Origin: Candidatus Delongbacteria bacterium
GTDB taxonomy: Bacteria; UBA4055
NCBI GenBank assembly: GCA_022013635.1
Contig: JAKLPX010000275.1
Location: forward strand, 1-5,131
Length of the DNA: 5,131 nt
Direction: 5' to 3'
The position numbers were made by a program, and so were the translations under genes. Shown one piece after another: positions 1-5,131 of the stretch. Numbering within the stretch: the stretch's first letter is position 1; every line of letters begins with the position of its first letter. Below the pieces are notes generated by a model. The model ran no database searches. It saw nothing but the letters and a program-made list of their open reading frames with translations, and was not told the DNA's origin.

Positions 1-2
1 AA

Positions 3-134
3 ATTTTTATTTTGGGTGCGAGATATACACAATTTTCTATATTTCTGATCAGTGTGGGAGTCATTATATTTCTGATCGGTTTGATATCCGAACAGATATC
101 TACATTGAGATATGATAAGATCGAAGAGGTTTAA
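3..134 (+). CDS. C-terminal fragment of a membrane glycosyltransferase, probably GT2 (partial at left edge)
   Basis: An open frame enters from the left edge and ends at TAA 132-134, giving 43 residues. It begins with a short segment containing GARYTQ. A strongly hydrophobic helix follows at about residues 11-28 (ending VIIFLIGLI), then a charged tail with SEQISTLRYDKIEE. A final membrane helix followed by a cytosolic (I/L)xEQIxxLRYxK tail resembles the end of polyprenyl-phosphate or membrane-anchored GT2 glycosyltransferases. In those enzymes the catalytic GT-A domain sits upstream, and the C-terminal helices anchor it at the inner face of the membrane. The catalytic DxD region lies outside the window, so the family call rests only on this tail. 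The next gene starts 8 bases after the stop and is a sugar-nucleotide epimerase, which supports a glycan-synthesis role. It could instead be the end of another small membrane protein. Confidence 0.6.
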   Translation: MFILGARYTQFSIFLISVGVIIFLIGLISEQISTLRYDKIEEV

Positions 135-142
135 AGTCAGTT

Positions 143-1228
143 ATGATTCACATTGTTTTAGGCACAAAAGCCCAGCTTATAAAGATGGCGCCGATAATGA
201 AAATTCTGACTTTAAAAGGAATTGGGTATAACTATATTTCTACGGGACAGCATAAAGAAACAATTGACGATATCTTATCAAATTTCAATATAAAAAAGCC
301 TGATTTTCAATTATACAGCGGAAAAGATATAACATCTGTTTTTTCTATGTTATTCTGGTCTCTTCAGATTTTGATCAAGTCATTTTTTCAAAAAAATAAA
401 GTATTTAAAAACGACAGAAAAGGAATAGTTTTGGTCCACGGCGATACATTAAGCACGGTACTCGGAGCATTGATGGGGAAATTCTCCGGATTGAAAGTCG
501 GTCATGTCGAATCCGGTCTTCGTTCTTTTAATTTATTTCAGCCATTCCCCGAAGAAATTTTCAGGATAATTACTTTCAAAATTGCAGATATAATGTTCTG
601 CCCGGGCGATTGGGCAGTAGAAAATCTTAAAAAATTTAAAGGCACAAAAATCAATACTTTATCGAATACGCTTTACGACTCATTGATCATAGCTAAGCCG
701 GAGATAGAAAAAATCAGAGATATCCGATTACCAGCACAAAAATTCGCTATTGTAACATTACACAGATTTGAAAACTTAAAAAATATAGAAATTTTATCTA
801 AAATCGTTGATTTAATCATTAAAGTATCAGAAAAAATCAACCTGATTTTCATAATGCACAAATTGACGGAAAAAAAATTGATTAAATATGGTTTGCTGGA
901 TAAATTAGCTTCAGTCAAAAGAATTGAATTAAGGCAAAGATATGATTATTTCAGATTCATTAAACTTATAACCTGCTCCGAATTCGTTATTTCAGACGGT
1001 GGAAGCAATCAGGAAGAATGCTCGTATCTGGGAAAACCCGTGCTGTTATTCAGAAATGTGACTGAAAGGAATGAAGGTTTGGGCAGTAACGCGGTCATTT
1101 CCAAGTTCGATGAGAAAATCATTTTCGATTTCCTTGACAATTACTCTAACATTCAAGGCGGGTTTAAAATAATTGATAACAGCCCTTCCGAATTAATCGT
1201 TGATTATTGCATTGACATTATGAAGTAA
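143..1228 (+). CDS. UDP-N-acetylglucosamine 2-epimerase (WecB/NeuC-like), variant form
   Basis: This 361-residue cytosolic enzyme has the GT-B-like fold of UDP-GlcNAc 2-epimerases. The family interconverts UDP-GlcNAc and UDP-ManNAc, or in hydrolysing members releases ManNAc, for surface glycans. Visible motifs are the N-terminal loop GTKAQLIKMAP (7-17), VHGDT (98-102, with D101), GHVESGLRS (120-128, with E123), FPEEIFR (135-141), VTLHRFEN (204-211, with H207), ISDGGSNQEE (283-292) and GKPVLLFRNVTER (297-309). By alignment from memory, D101, E123, an E at 137/138 and H207 match the E. coli WecB catalytic set D95, E117, E131 and H213. The usual GTRPE is GTKAQ here, so the arginine, proline and glutamate are changed while K14 is kept. 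Residues 64-82 are unusually hydrophobic. The ATG at 143 is chosen because the first beta strand (MIHIVLGT) needs it; no good SD precedes it. Length is slightly below the roughly 375 usual for WecB. Epimerising versus hydrolysing activity cannot be decided from sequence. Confidence 0.87.
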   Translation: MIHIVLGTKAQLIKMAPIMKILTLKGIGYNYISTGQHKETIDDILSNFNIKKPDFQLYSGKDITSVFSMLFWSLQILIKSFFQKNKVFKNDRKGIVLVHGDTLSTVLGALMGKFSGLKVGHVESGLRSFNLFQPFPEEIFRIITFKIADIMFCPGDWAVENLKKFKGTKINTLSNTLYDSLIIAKPEIEKIRDIRLPAQKFAIVTLHRFENLKNIEILSKIVDLIIKVSEKINLIFIMHKLTEKKLIKYGLLDKLASVKRIELRQRYDYFRFIKLITCSEFVISDGGSNQEECSYLGKPVLLFRNVTERNEGLGSNAVISKFDEKIIFDFLDNYSNIQGGFKIIDNSPSELIVDYCIDIMK

Positions 1229-1258
1229 GTTAATTATCATAAAGCAAAAACAAAAAGC

Positions 1259-2482
1259 ATGAAAACTTTAATCTCCATATACTTAAAAGACCTTCTCAGA
1301 AATAATATGCTGGGTTTGCTGGTCGTTTTAGTGCCGATAATTTTTTATCCGCTGATGTATTGGGGCATTACTCAGTTTATCATGATAAAAAAAGGGGTCT
1401 CCGAAAGCCGCAAAATTGTTTTGAATTATAAAATCGAAAGCGAAGAGTTTTCCGGGATCGAAGACTCTCTGCTTTCTCTAAGCAATATCATACCCGAGAA
1501 TACGGATTTGATAAATCCAAATAAAAGCGGATTGTTTTTAACTGTATCATCGCAAGACCATTTACCGAAATACGAAGTATTCATAGACAGTTCAAACGCA
1601 ATTCATAAAGAAATTTTCTCCAAACTTGAAAATAAATTGATCGCTTATTATAATTCCGAAACTGCAAAACTGATTGAAAAGAAAAATTATTCTACGGAAT
1701 ATTTTAAGGTATATAACATTACTGCAAGAAATATTGACGGACAAAACGAAATAGTAACAAAAGTATTATCTTTAATTATTCCTCTGATATCGGTCATGTC
1801 AATTCTCGGTTCGTGCGTTGCAGCTTCTGTTGAGCTTGCTTCCGGTCATACTGAGGATAAAACTTCCGAGACGACACTGACCATTCCGCTGAGCAGAGAG
1901 AAGATCATTCTTTCAAAATTTATCACCGTAACCATATACGGGATTATTGCCGGATTGGTAAATTTTTCTTTTTTTATAGTTTTTATCATGCAGATTTTCA
2001 GAAGTTTTTTCGGCAAAATTGAAGAAGGTTTATTGGACTTCGATTGGAGCATGGTTTTAAATTTTAAAACCATCCTGATCTCAATAATTTCATTATCATT
2101 AATAGCATTTTTCGTTTCACTGATCTTCATAACTGCCGCCGGATTCGCATCAAAGAGAAAAGAAGGCGGAGTGCTTGTCTCTCCTTTTATGGCAATAATC
2201 ACATATTTGCCTTTTGTAATAATAATTCCCGCTGTTGAACCAAATATCCTTATAGCAATGACTCCGGTACTAAATATAGCTTTTTCGTTGAAGTTAATTA
2301 TCGCAAACGATATTAATGTACTTTTTATTTTTGAAACTATATTATTTTCATTGCTCTGGGTGCTTTTACTTTACAAATTTTTATTCCCATTCCTCCTTGA
2401 AGAAGAGGTATTATTGGGATACTCCAACACATCATTAACCAAGAAAATCAAAATGAAAATGGACAGATGGAAGAAAAAATAA
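1259..2482 (+). CDS. natB: ABC-2 type transporter permease, NatB-like
   Basis: This 407-residue inner-membrane protein is the membrane half of an ABC exporter whose ATPase is the next gene. Hydrophobic segments lie at about 17-40, 168-190, 220-247, 271-297, 304-326, 328-348 and 353-378. A large polar, probably extracytoplasmic domain (about 41-167) separates the first two, as is typical of the NatB/ABC-2 layout. The cytosolic stretch VELASGHTEDKTSETTLTIP (191-210) followed by LSREKI matches the NatB coupling motif (AELASGEKERGTLETLL.TPLSR type). TPVLNIAFSLK (335-345) matches another NatB-family signature. The tail (391-407) is rich in lysine and probably cytosolic. NatAB of Bacillus exports Na+, but many relatives have unknown substrates, so sodium export is only a possibility. 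The start has an A-rich leader and no clear SD. The gene runs 16 bases into natA, suggesting coupled translation. No CPBP protease domain is fused, unlike some relatives. Confidence 0.85.
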   Translation: MKTLISIYLKDLLRNNMLGLLVVLVPIIFYPLMYWGITQFIMIKKGVSESRKIVLNYKIESEEFSGIEDSLLSLSNIIPENTDLINPNKSGLFLTVSSQDHLPKYEVFIDSSNAIHKEIFSKLENKLIAYYNSETAKLIEKKNYSTEYFKVYNITARNIDGQNEIVTKVLSLIIPLISVMSILGSCVAASVELASGHTEDKTSETTLTIPLSREKIILSKFITVTIYGIIAGLVNFSFFIVFIMQIFRSFFGKIEEGLLDFDWSMVLNFKTILISIISLSLIAFFVSLIFITAAGFASKRKEGGVLVSPFMAIITYLPFVIIIPAVEPNILIAMTPVLNIAFSLKLIIANDINVLFIFETILFSLLWVLLLYKFLFPFLLEEEVLLGYSNTSLTKKIKMKMDRWKKK

Positions 2483-3222
2483 TTATAAAAAATCTGAATA
2501 AGGAATTTTACGACCCTCAAAGAGGAACTGTAAAAGCTGTTGACAATTTGAGTTTCACAGCATACAAAGGCGAAATTTTCGGACTTTTGGGTCCGAACGG
2601 TGCCGGCAAGACTACTACTCTGCGAATGATGGCTACTTTAATGAAGCCGAATTCAGGCACAATTGAAATTGCAGGATTCGATATCGAAAATAATTCGCAG
2701 GATGTCAGGCGTTCGATCGGTTATATGTCTTCAAATACCGCCCTGTATCCCAGATTGTCCCCGCGGGAAATAATAACATATTTCGCCGAACTGAATGATT
2801 ATTCAAAAGAAAATCTGACGATGAGAGTAGAGCAGATTATAAAATATTTTAATATCGGAGATTACGCAGATACTTATTCCGAAAAATTATCTACGGGCAT
2901 GAAACAGATAACTTCCATTGCGAGAACTATAGTTCATAATCCTCCGGTTCTGATTTTGGATGAACCCAGCGCAGGCCTTGATGTAATTGTGGCACAAAAA
3001 ATCCACAGCTATATATTAGATTTGAAAAACGAAGGTAAAACGATAATTTTTTCATCGCATAACATGGGTGAAGTAGAAAAAATCTGCGACAGAATCGGAA
3101 TAATCAATAACGGCAAATTGCTCACAGTCGGAACTATAGACGAATTGAGAGATATTTCTGGTAAATACTATATGGAAGAAATTTTTGTCTATTTCGTTAA
3201 AGAATTTGAAAAAGAGAGTTAA
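2467..3222 (+). CDS. natA: ABC transporter ATP-binding protein, NatA-like
   Basis: This 251-residue cytosolic ATPase would power the NatB-like permease just upstream. The nucleotide-binding domain is complete: Walker A GPNGAGKTT (42-50), ABC signature LSTGMKQ (141-147), Walker B VLILDEP (161-167) with catalytic E166, D-loop AGLD (169-172), and switch histidine H198 in FSSHNM. The signature with T in place of the second G, followed by the SIAR-type helix and LDEPSAGLD, is characteristic of the NatA branch. The Q-loop glutamine appears to be replaced by serine: IGYMSSNTALYPRLSPRE (84-101) has S89 where most ABC ATPases have Q. I recall this position being variable in NatA relatives. The C-terminal extension is short and ends MEEIFVYFVKEF, the usual LEEIF-type end. 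The ATG at 2467 overlaps the permease by 16 bases, and no other start preserves the N-terminal strand. Na+ efflux or another substrate cannot be settled from sequence. Confidence 0.9.
   Translation: MEEKIIIKNLNKEFYDPQRGTVKAVDNLSFTAYKGEIFGLLGPNGAGKTTTLRMMATLMKPNSGTIEIAGFDIENNSQDVRRSIGYMSSNTALYPRLSPREIITYFAELNDYSKENLTMRVEQIIKYFNIGDYADTYSEKLSTGMKQITSIARTIVHNPPVLILDEPSAGLDVIVAQKIHSYILDLKNEGKTIIFSSHNMGEVEKICDRIGIINNGKLLTVGTIDELRDISGKYYMEEIFVYFVKEFEKES
3214..3218 (+). promoter_or_regulatory. Ribosome binding site deciding the start of the 62-residue gene
   Basis: GAGAG lies 5 bases before ATG 3224. It supports that ATG over an in-frame TTG at 3185, which would place 38 bases of overlap inside natA and has no SD. 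Confidence 0.5.
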
Positions 3223-3223
3223 A

Positions 3224-3412
3224 ATGAAAATCAAATCAATTAATAATAATAAAATTTTTATCGGAAAAATTACAAATTCATTATCATTTATTAAAGGAAC
3301 GCCGGTTTTGCCCGTAGTCTCAAAGAAAGATGTCGAGGACATTATTAATTTACTTGAAGAGCTGAAAGATGAACAGGATTTAGAAGATTATGAAGATTCA
3401 GATAATATATAG
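3224..3412 (+). CDS. Small protein of unknown function, basic N-terminus and acidic C-terminus
   Basis: I do not recognise this 62-residue protein. ATG 3224 follows the natA stop by one base and has an SD-like GAGAG, so it is probably translated with natA. Charge is sharply divided. The first 35 residues contain seven lysines and no Asp or Glu, and look like short beta strands around IFIGKI and VLPVV. Residues 36-60 contain 13 acidic residues and begin with a likely amphipathic helix, DVEDIINLLEELKDE. There is no signal peptide, membrane helix, cysteine pair or zinc motif, so it is probably cytosolic. Codon choice resembles the neighbours (AAA, GAA, ATT, AAT). Its place between an ABC transporter and birA does not point clearly to a role; a small adaptor or regulator is a guess. 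It could be a spurious ORF, but the tight spacing on both sides argues for a real gene. Confidence 0.65.
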   Translation: MKIKSINNNKIFIGKITNSLSFIKGTPVLPVVSKKDVEDIINLLEELKDEQDLEDYEDSDNI

Positions 3413-3421
3413 CTTCAATTC

Positions 3422-3425
3422 GGAG
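3422..3425 (+). promoter_or_regulatory. Ribosome binding site of birA
   Basis: GGAG lies 7 bases before ATG 3433, supporting that start. It sits at the loop of a short inverted repeat, AATTC / GAATT (3417-3421 and 3425-3429), which is too weak to be called a regulatory hairpin. Confidence 0.55.
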
Positions 3426-3432
3426 AATTAGA

Positions 3433-4167
3433 ATGAAGTTGGAAAATTTTCAAAACATAATTACTTTGGAAAAAGTTGATTCTACGAATACTTATTTGAA
3501 AAGATACTCAAACAGTATGCCTGACGGAACGGTTGTATTCAGCAGAGAACAAACCGCCGGAAAGGGCAGATTGATGAGGAAATGGTTCGGAGAAAAAGAT
3601 AAAAGCGTCTGCGCGTCGTTTCTGATTAAGAATATTTACGATAATGTTGACGCAATAAGGCTGTCTTTCCTGTTTTCTATAGCCGTTAAAACTGTAATAA
3701 CAAAATATATTGATTACAATAAAATAGCTCTCAAATGGCCTAATGATGTACTTGCTTCCGGGAAAAAAATATGCGGAATTCTCTCGGAATATTCAAAGGA
3801 CTGCGTGATTGTTGGAGTCGGATTAAATGTCTTTGATTTTTTACCGCCTGAAGAAATTGATCAGCCTTGGACTTCGATTAAATCCGAAAGCGATATGCCG
3901 TTGGATATTGAAATTATAAAAAAAGAACTGCTCGAATCCGTAAATTCAGTATTTATTCGCTACTGCACAAATTCCCTCCGCGATATTCCTATGATATGGT
4001 TCAGAGAAGCAGACATAAAAAACATTTCTCTGACCATAAAAACAAATGAAGATGTTTTTTCAGGCACCGTAAAATCCATTAACAACTGCGGCGTTTTATA
4101 TGTTGAGAACAAAAGCACTCACGAAATTAAAAACATATCTTATGGGGATGTTACATACAATGATTAA
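3433..4167 (+). CDS. birA: Biotin--[acetyl-CoA-carboxylase] ligase, monofunctional (class I)
   Basis: This 244-residue cytosolic enzyme activates biotin with ATP to biotinyl-5'-AMP, then transfers it to the lysine of biotin carboxyl carrier proteins such as that of acetyl-CoA carboxylase. The catalytic domain shows VDSTN (15-19), the biotinyl-AMP loop QTAGKGRLMRKW (40-51), KWPND (101-105), KKICGILSE (111-119, with K112 matching E. coli K183) and VGVGLNV (127-133). The C-terminal SH3-like domain is at about 195-244, with GTVKSINNCGVLYVE and SYGDV. There is no N-terminal helix-turn-helix, so it cannot act as a DNA-binding biotin repressor like E. coli BirA. In the loop, the arginine matching E. 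coli R118 is kept (R46), but the following RG of GRGRRG is LM here. L is common at the first position; M at the glycine position is less usual. The gene overlaps pcm by 8 bases. No substrate carrier protein lies in the window. Confidence 0.92.
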   Translation: MKLENFQNIITLEKVDSTNTYLKRYSNSMPDGTVVFSREQTAGKGRLMRKWFGEKDKSVCASFLIKNIYDNVDAIRLSFLFSIAVKTVITKYIDYNKIALKWPNDVLASGKKICGILSEYSKDCVIVGVGLNVFDFLPPEEIDQPWTSIKSESDMPLDIEIIKKELLESVNSVFIRYCTNSLRDIPMIWFREADIKNISLTIKTNEDVFSGTVKSINNCGVLYVENKSTHEIKNISYGDVTYND

Positions 4168-4792
4168 TTTTGAATTTGCAAAAAAAGAAATGATCGAAAT
4201 ACAGCTCAAGAGGCGCGGTATTCTTGACAATAGAGTACTTTCTGCCTTTGAATCAATACCGAGACATTTATTTGTGCCCGAAGGCAGAATTGAAAATTCA
4301 TACGACGATTCCGCCTTGCCTATCGGATTCGAACAAACAATTTCTCAACCTTATATTGTAGCTTTGATGACTCAATTATTAAGACCTCTTGAGAATGACA
4401 TTATTCTTGAAATAGGAACCGGTTCAGGCTATCAAGCCGCCATTCTAAGCAAACTTTGCAAATTCGTTGTTTCTCTCGAAAGAAAGTCTGAACTTGTAAG
4501 TTTTGCGCGGGATAACATATCAAAACTGGAGATTAAAAATGTCCAGATATATGTGGGTGATGGAACTTTAGGCTGGAAATCTAATTCGCCTTATGACGGT
4601 ATTATTGTTACCGCAGGCGCAAAAGAAATCCCATCGGCATTAATTTCACAGTTGAAACCGGGCGGAAAGATGATTATTCCTCTTGAGCATAAAGGATATC
4701 ATAAACTTACTGTAGTAAAAAAGGAAGAAAATAGTTTTGTCAAAGAAGAGATTATAGACTGTATTTTTGTACCTTTGATCGGAAGAGGATAA
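4160..4792 (+). CDS. pcm: Protein-L-isoaspartate O-methyltransferase
   Basis: This 210-residue cytosolic repair enzyme transfers a methyl group from S-adenosylmethionine to L-isoaspartyl residues formed by protein ageing, starting their return to normal aspartate. Motifs follow the family from end to end: RRGILDNRVLSAFESIPRH (18-36), FVP (38-40), ALPIGFEQTISQPYIVALM (52-70), SAM-binding motif I LEIGTGSGYQAA (83-94), VSLER (104-108), YVGDGTLGW (131-139), PYDGIIVTAGAKEIP (144-158), QLKPGGKMIIPL (164-175) and the C-terminal FVPLIGRG. Length matches E. coli Pcm (208). The start is set at ATG 4160, which overlaps the birA stop by 8 bases and puts the first helix in the usual position. In-frame ATGs at 4142 and 4148, or TTG 4100, would add 4 to 20 unconserved residues inside birA. 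GGGGA at 4144-4148 is a possible distant SD. The overlap suggests translation coupled to birA. Confidence 0.95.
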   Translation: MINFEFAKKEMIEIQLKRRGILDNRVLSAFESIPRHLFVPEGRIENSYDDSALPIGFEQTISQPYIVALMTQLLRPLENDIILEIGTGSGYQAAILSKLCKFVVSLERKSELVSFARDNISKLEIKNVQIYVGDGTLGWKSNSPYDGIIVTAGAKEIPSALISQLKPGGKMIIPLEHKGYHKLTVVKKEENSFVKEEIIDCIFVPLIGRG

Positions 4793-4812
4793 AATTAAAT
4801 GACTTTAATTTT
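4791..4812. repeat. Perfect AT-only inverted repeat between pcm and the DUF368 gene
   Basis: AAAATTAAA (4791-4799) and TTTAATTTT (4804-4812) are exact reverse complements separated by TGAC. The repeat begins within the pcm stop codon and ends directly before the GAGG of the next gene. As RNA it would form a 9-bp A-U stem with a four-base loop. It has no GC and no following U-tract, so it is not a standard intrinsic terminator. It could modulate initiation of the next gene, be a protein-binding site, or be chance in AT-rich DNA. Confidence 0.5.
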
Positions 4813-4816
4813 GAGG
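4813..4816 (+). promoter_or_regulatory. Ribosome binding site of the DUF368 gene
   Basis: GAGG lies 5 bases before ATG 4822 and is the clearest SD in the window. It fixes the start of the partial membrane-protein gene and directly abuts the 3' arm of the inverted repeat. Confidence 0.6.
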
Positions 4817-4821
4817 CTTAA

Positions 4822-5131
4822 ATGAAAAATTATATAATACTATTTTTAAAAGGTATCGGGGTTGGCATAGCTAATATAATTCCTGGAGTTTCGGGCGGTA
4901 CGATTGCCCTTATAGTTGGAATATTTGAAACCCTGTTAAATTCAATTAAATCTTTTGATATTACTGCAATTAAACTGCTTTTTAAAGGAAAATTCAGAAA
5001 ATTCGCTGAATATACGAATTTATACTTTCTAATTGCTGTTTTCGGAGGTGCTGTCACCAGTGTTTTTGCGTTATCTTTTGTTCTAGGCTCATTATTTGAA
5101 AATTATCCCAAATTCGTCTGGTCTTTTTTCT
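4822..5131 (+). CDS. DUF368 membrane protein, putative polyprenyl-phosphate transporter (N-terminal part)
   Basis: An open frame of 103 codons starts at ATG 4822 and runs off the right edge. The N-terminus contains the DUF368 hallmark: LKGIGVGIANIIPGVSGGTI (9-28) followed by ALIVGIFETLLNSI. This is the family's KGxxxGxAxxxPGVSGGTxAxxxGxYE pattern, with F for Y. A cytosolic-looking linker with K/F/R residues (about 53-66) precedes a second hydrophobic stretch, YFLIAVFGGAVTSVFALSFVLGSLF (73-97 approx.). DUF368 proteins are integral membrane proteins. Some members, named PopT, were reported as undecaprenyl-phosphate transporters that return the lipid carrier to the cytosolic leaflet. Function here is inferred from family membership and about 100 residues. 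It lies 29 bases after pcm in the same direction. The glycosyltransferase and epimerase at the left of the window are possible users of the same carrier. Confidence 0.85.
   Translation, partial: MKNYIILFLKGIGVGIANIIPGVSGGTIALIVGIFETLLNSIKSFDITAIKLLFKGKFRKFAEYTNLYFLIAVFGGAVTSVFALSFVLGSLFENYPKFVWSFF

Noticed and set aside
673..918. Minus-strand 81-codon open frame inside the epimerase gene
   Set aside because: It lies wholly within a gene with clear family motifs and has no recognisable domain; it is an antisense shadow.
1229..1258. Possible terminator or promoter between the epimerase and natB
   Set aside because: The 30-base A-rich gap has no stem-loop with a T-tract and no recognisable promoter pair.
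1846..2202. Minus-strand 118-codon open frame inside the permease gene
   Set aside because: It is antisense to the membrane-spanning region of natB, with low-complexity content and no family features.
3185..3223. TTG start extending the 62-residue protein to 75 residues
   Set aside because: It would overlap natA by 38 bases and lacks an SD, while ATG 3224 has GAGAG at 5-base spacing.
3052..3342. Minus-strand 96-codon open frame across the natA/small-gene junction
   Set aside because: It is opposite to two better-supported genes, and its composition mirrors the antisense of AT-rich coding sequence.
3417..3429. AATTC-GGA-GAATT hairpin around the birA SD
   Set aside because: A five-base stem with a three-base loop is too weak and too likely by chance in AT-rich DNA to be called regulatory.
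4100..4159. Upstream TTG or ATG (4142, 4148) starts for pcm
   Set aside because: The extra residues do not resemble the Pcm N-terminus and lie inside birA; starting at 4160 gives the normal family length.
4165..4172. TAATTTTG as a Bacteroidota-type -7 promoter element at the start of pcm
   Set aside because: It lies inside the pcm coding sequence, downstream of its start codon, and such strings are expected by chance at this AT content.
4830..5057. Minus-strand 75-codon open frame at the right end
   Set aside because: It is antisense to the DUF368 gene, whose PGVSGGT motif on the + strand is decisive.

Overview
This AT-rich bacterial window (GC by eye roughly one third) carries eight genes, all on the + strand and packed end to end. 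No gap between genes exceeds about 30 bases, and two pairs overlap. Most stops are TAA. Some genes have a recognisable Shine-Dalgarno (SD) sequence (GGAG before birA, GAGG before the DUF368 gene), while others have only A-rich leaders. Low GC, mixed use of SD and A-rich leaders, and the gene types would fit a member of the Bacteroidota/Ignavibacteriota (FCB) group. That placement is an inference and weak, because no rRNA or other phylogenetic marker is present.

Layout. (1) Positions 3-134: the last 43 codons of a membrane glycosyltransferase, probably GT2, cut by the left edge. (2) 143-1228: a divergent UDP-GlcNAc 2-epimerase (WecB/NeuC-like) that keeps the catalytic acids and histidine but has GTKAQ in place of GTRPE. 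(3) 1259-2482 and 2467-3222: a NatB-like ABC-2 permease and its NatA-like ATPase, overlapping by 16 bases with the permease first. (4) 3224-3412: a 62-residue protein of unknown function with a basic first half and a very acidic second half. (5) 3433-4167: a stand-alone biotin-protein ligase without a DNA-binding domain. (6) 4160-4792: protein-L-isoaspartate O-methyltransferase, overlapping birA by 8 bases. (7) 4822 to the right edge: the N-terminal 103 residues of a DUF368 membrane protein, a family reported to include polyprenyl-phosphate transporters (PopT).

How the genes relate. The glycosyltransferase and epimerase form a natural sugar-nucleotide/lipid-linked glycan pair. DUF368 could support such a pathway by recycling the lipid carrier, but three unrelated functions lie between them: an exporter, protein biotinylation and protein repair. 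The simplest reading is a run of co-directional housekeeping and envelope genes that may be partly co-transcribed. No convincing terminator, promoter, RNA gene, mobile element or CRISPR array is visible. A perfect AT-only inverted repeat lies between pcm and the DUF368 gene, directly against its SD sequence.

I found no obviously new multi-gene system. The points most worth a second look are the 62-residue bipolar protein, the variant nucleotide-binding loop and hydrophobic segment of the epimerase, and the inverted repeat at 4791-4812.
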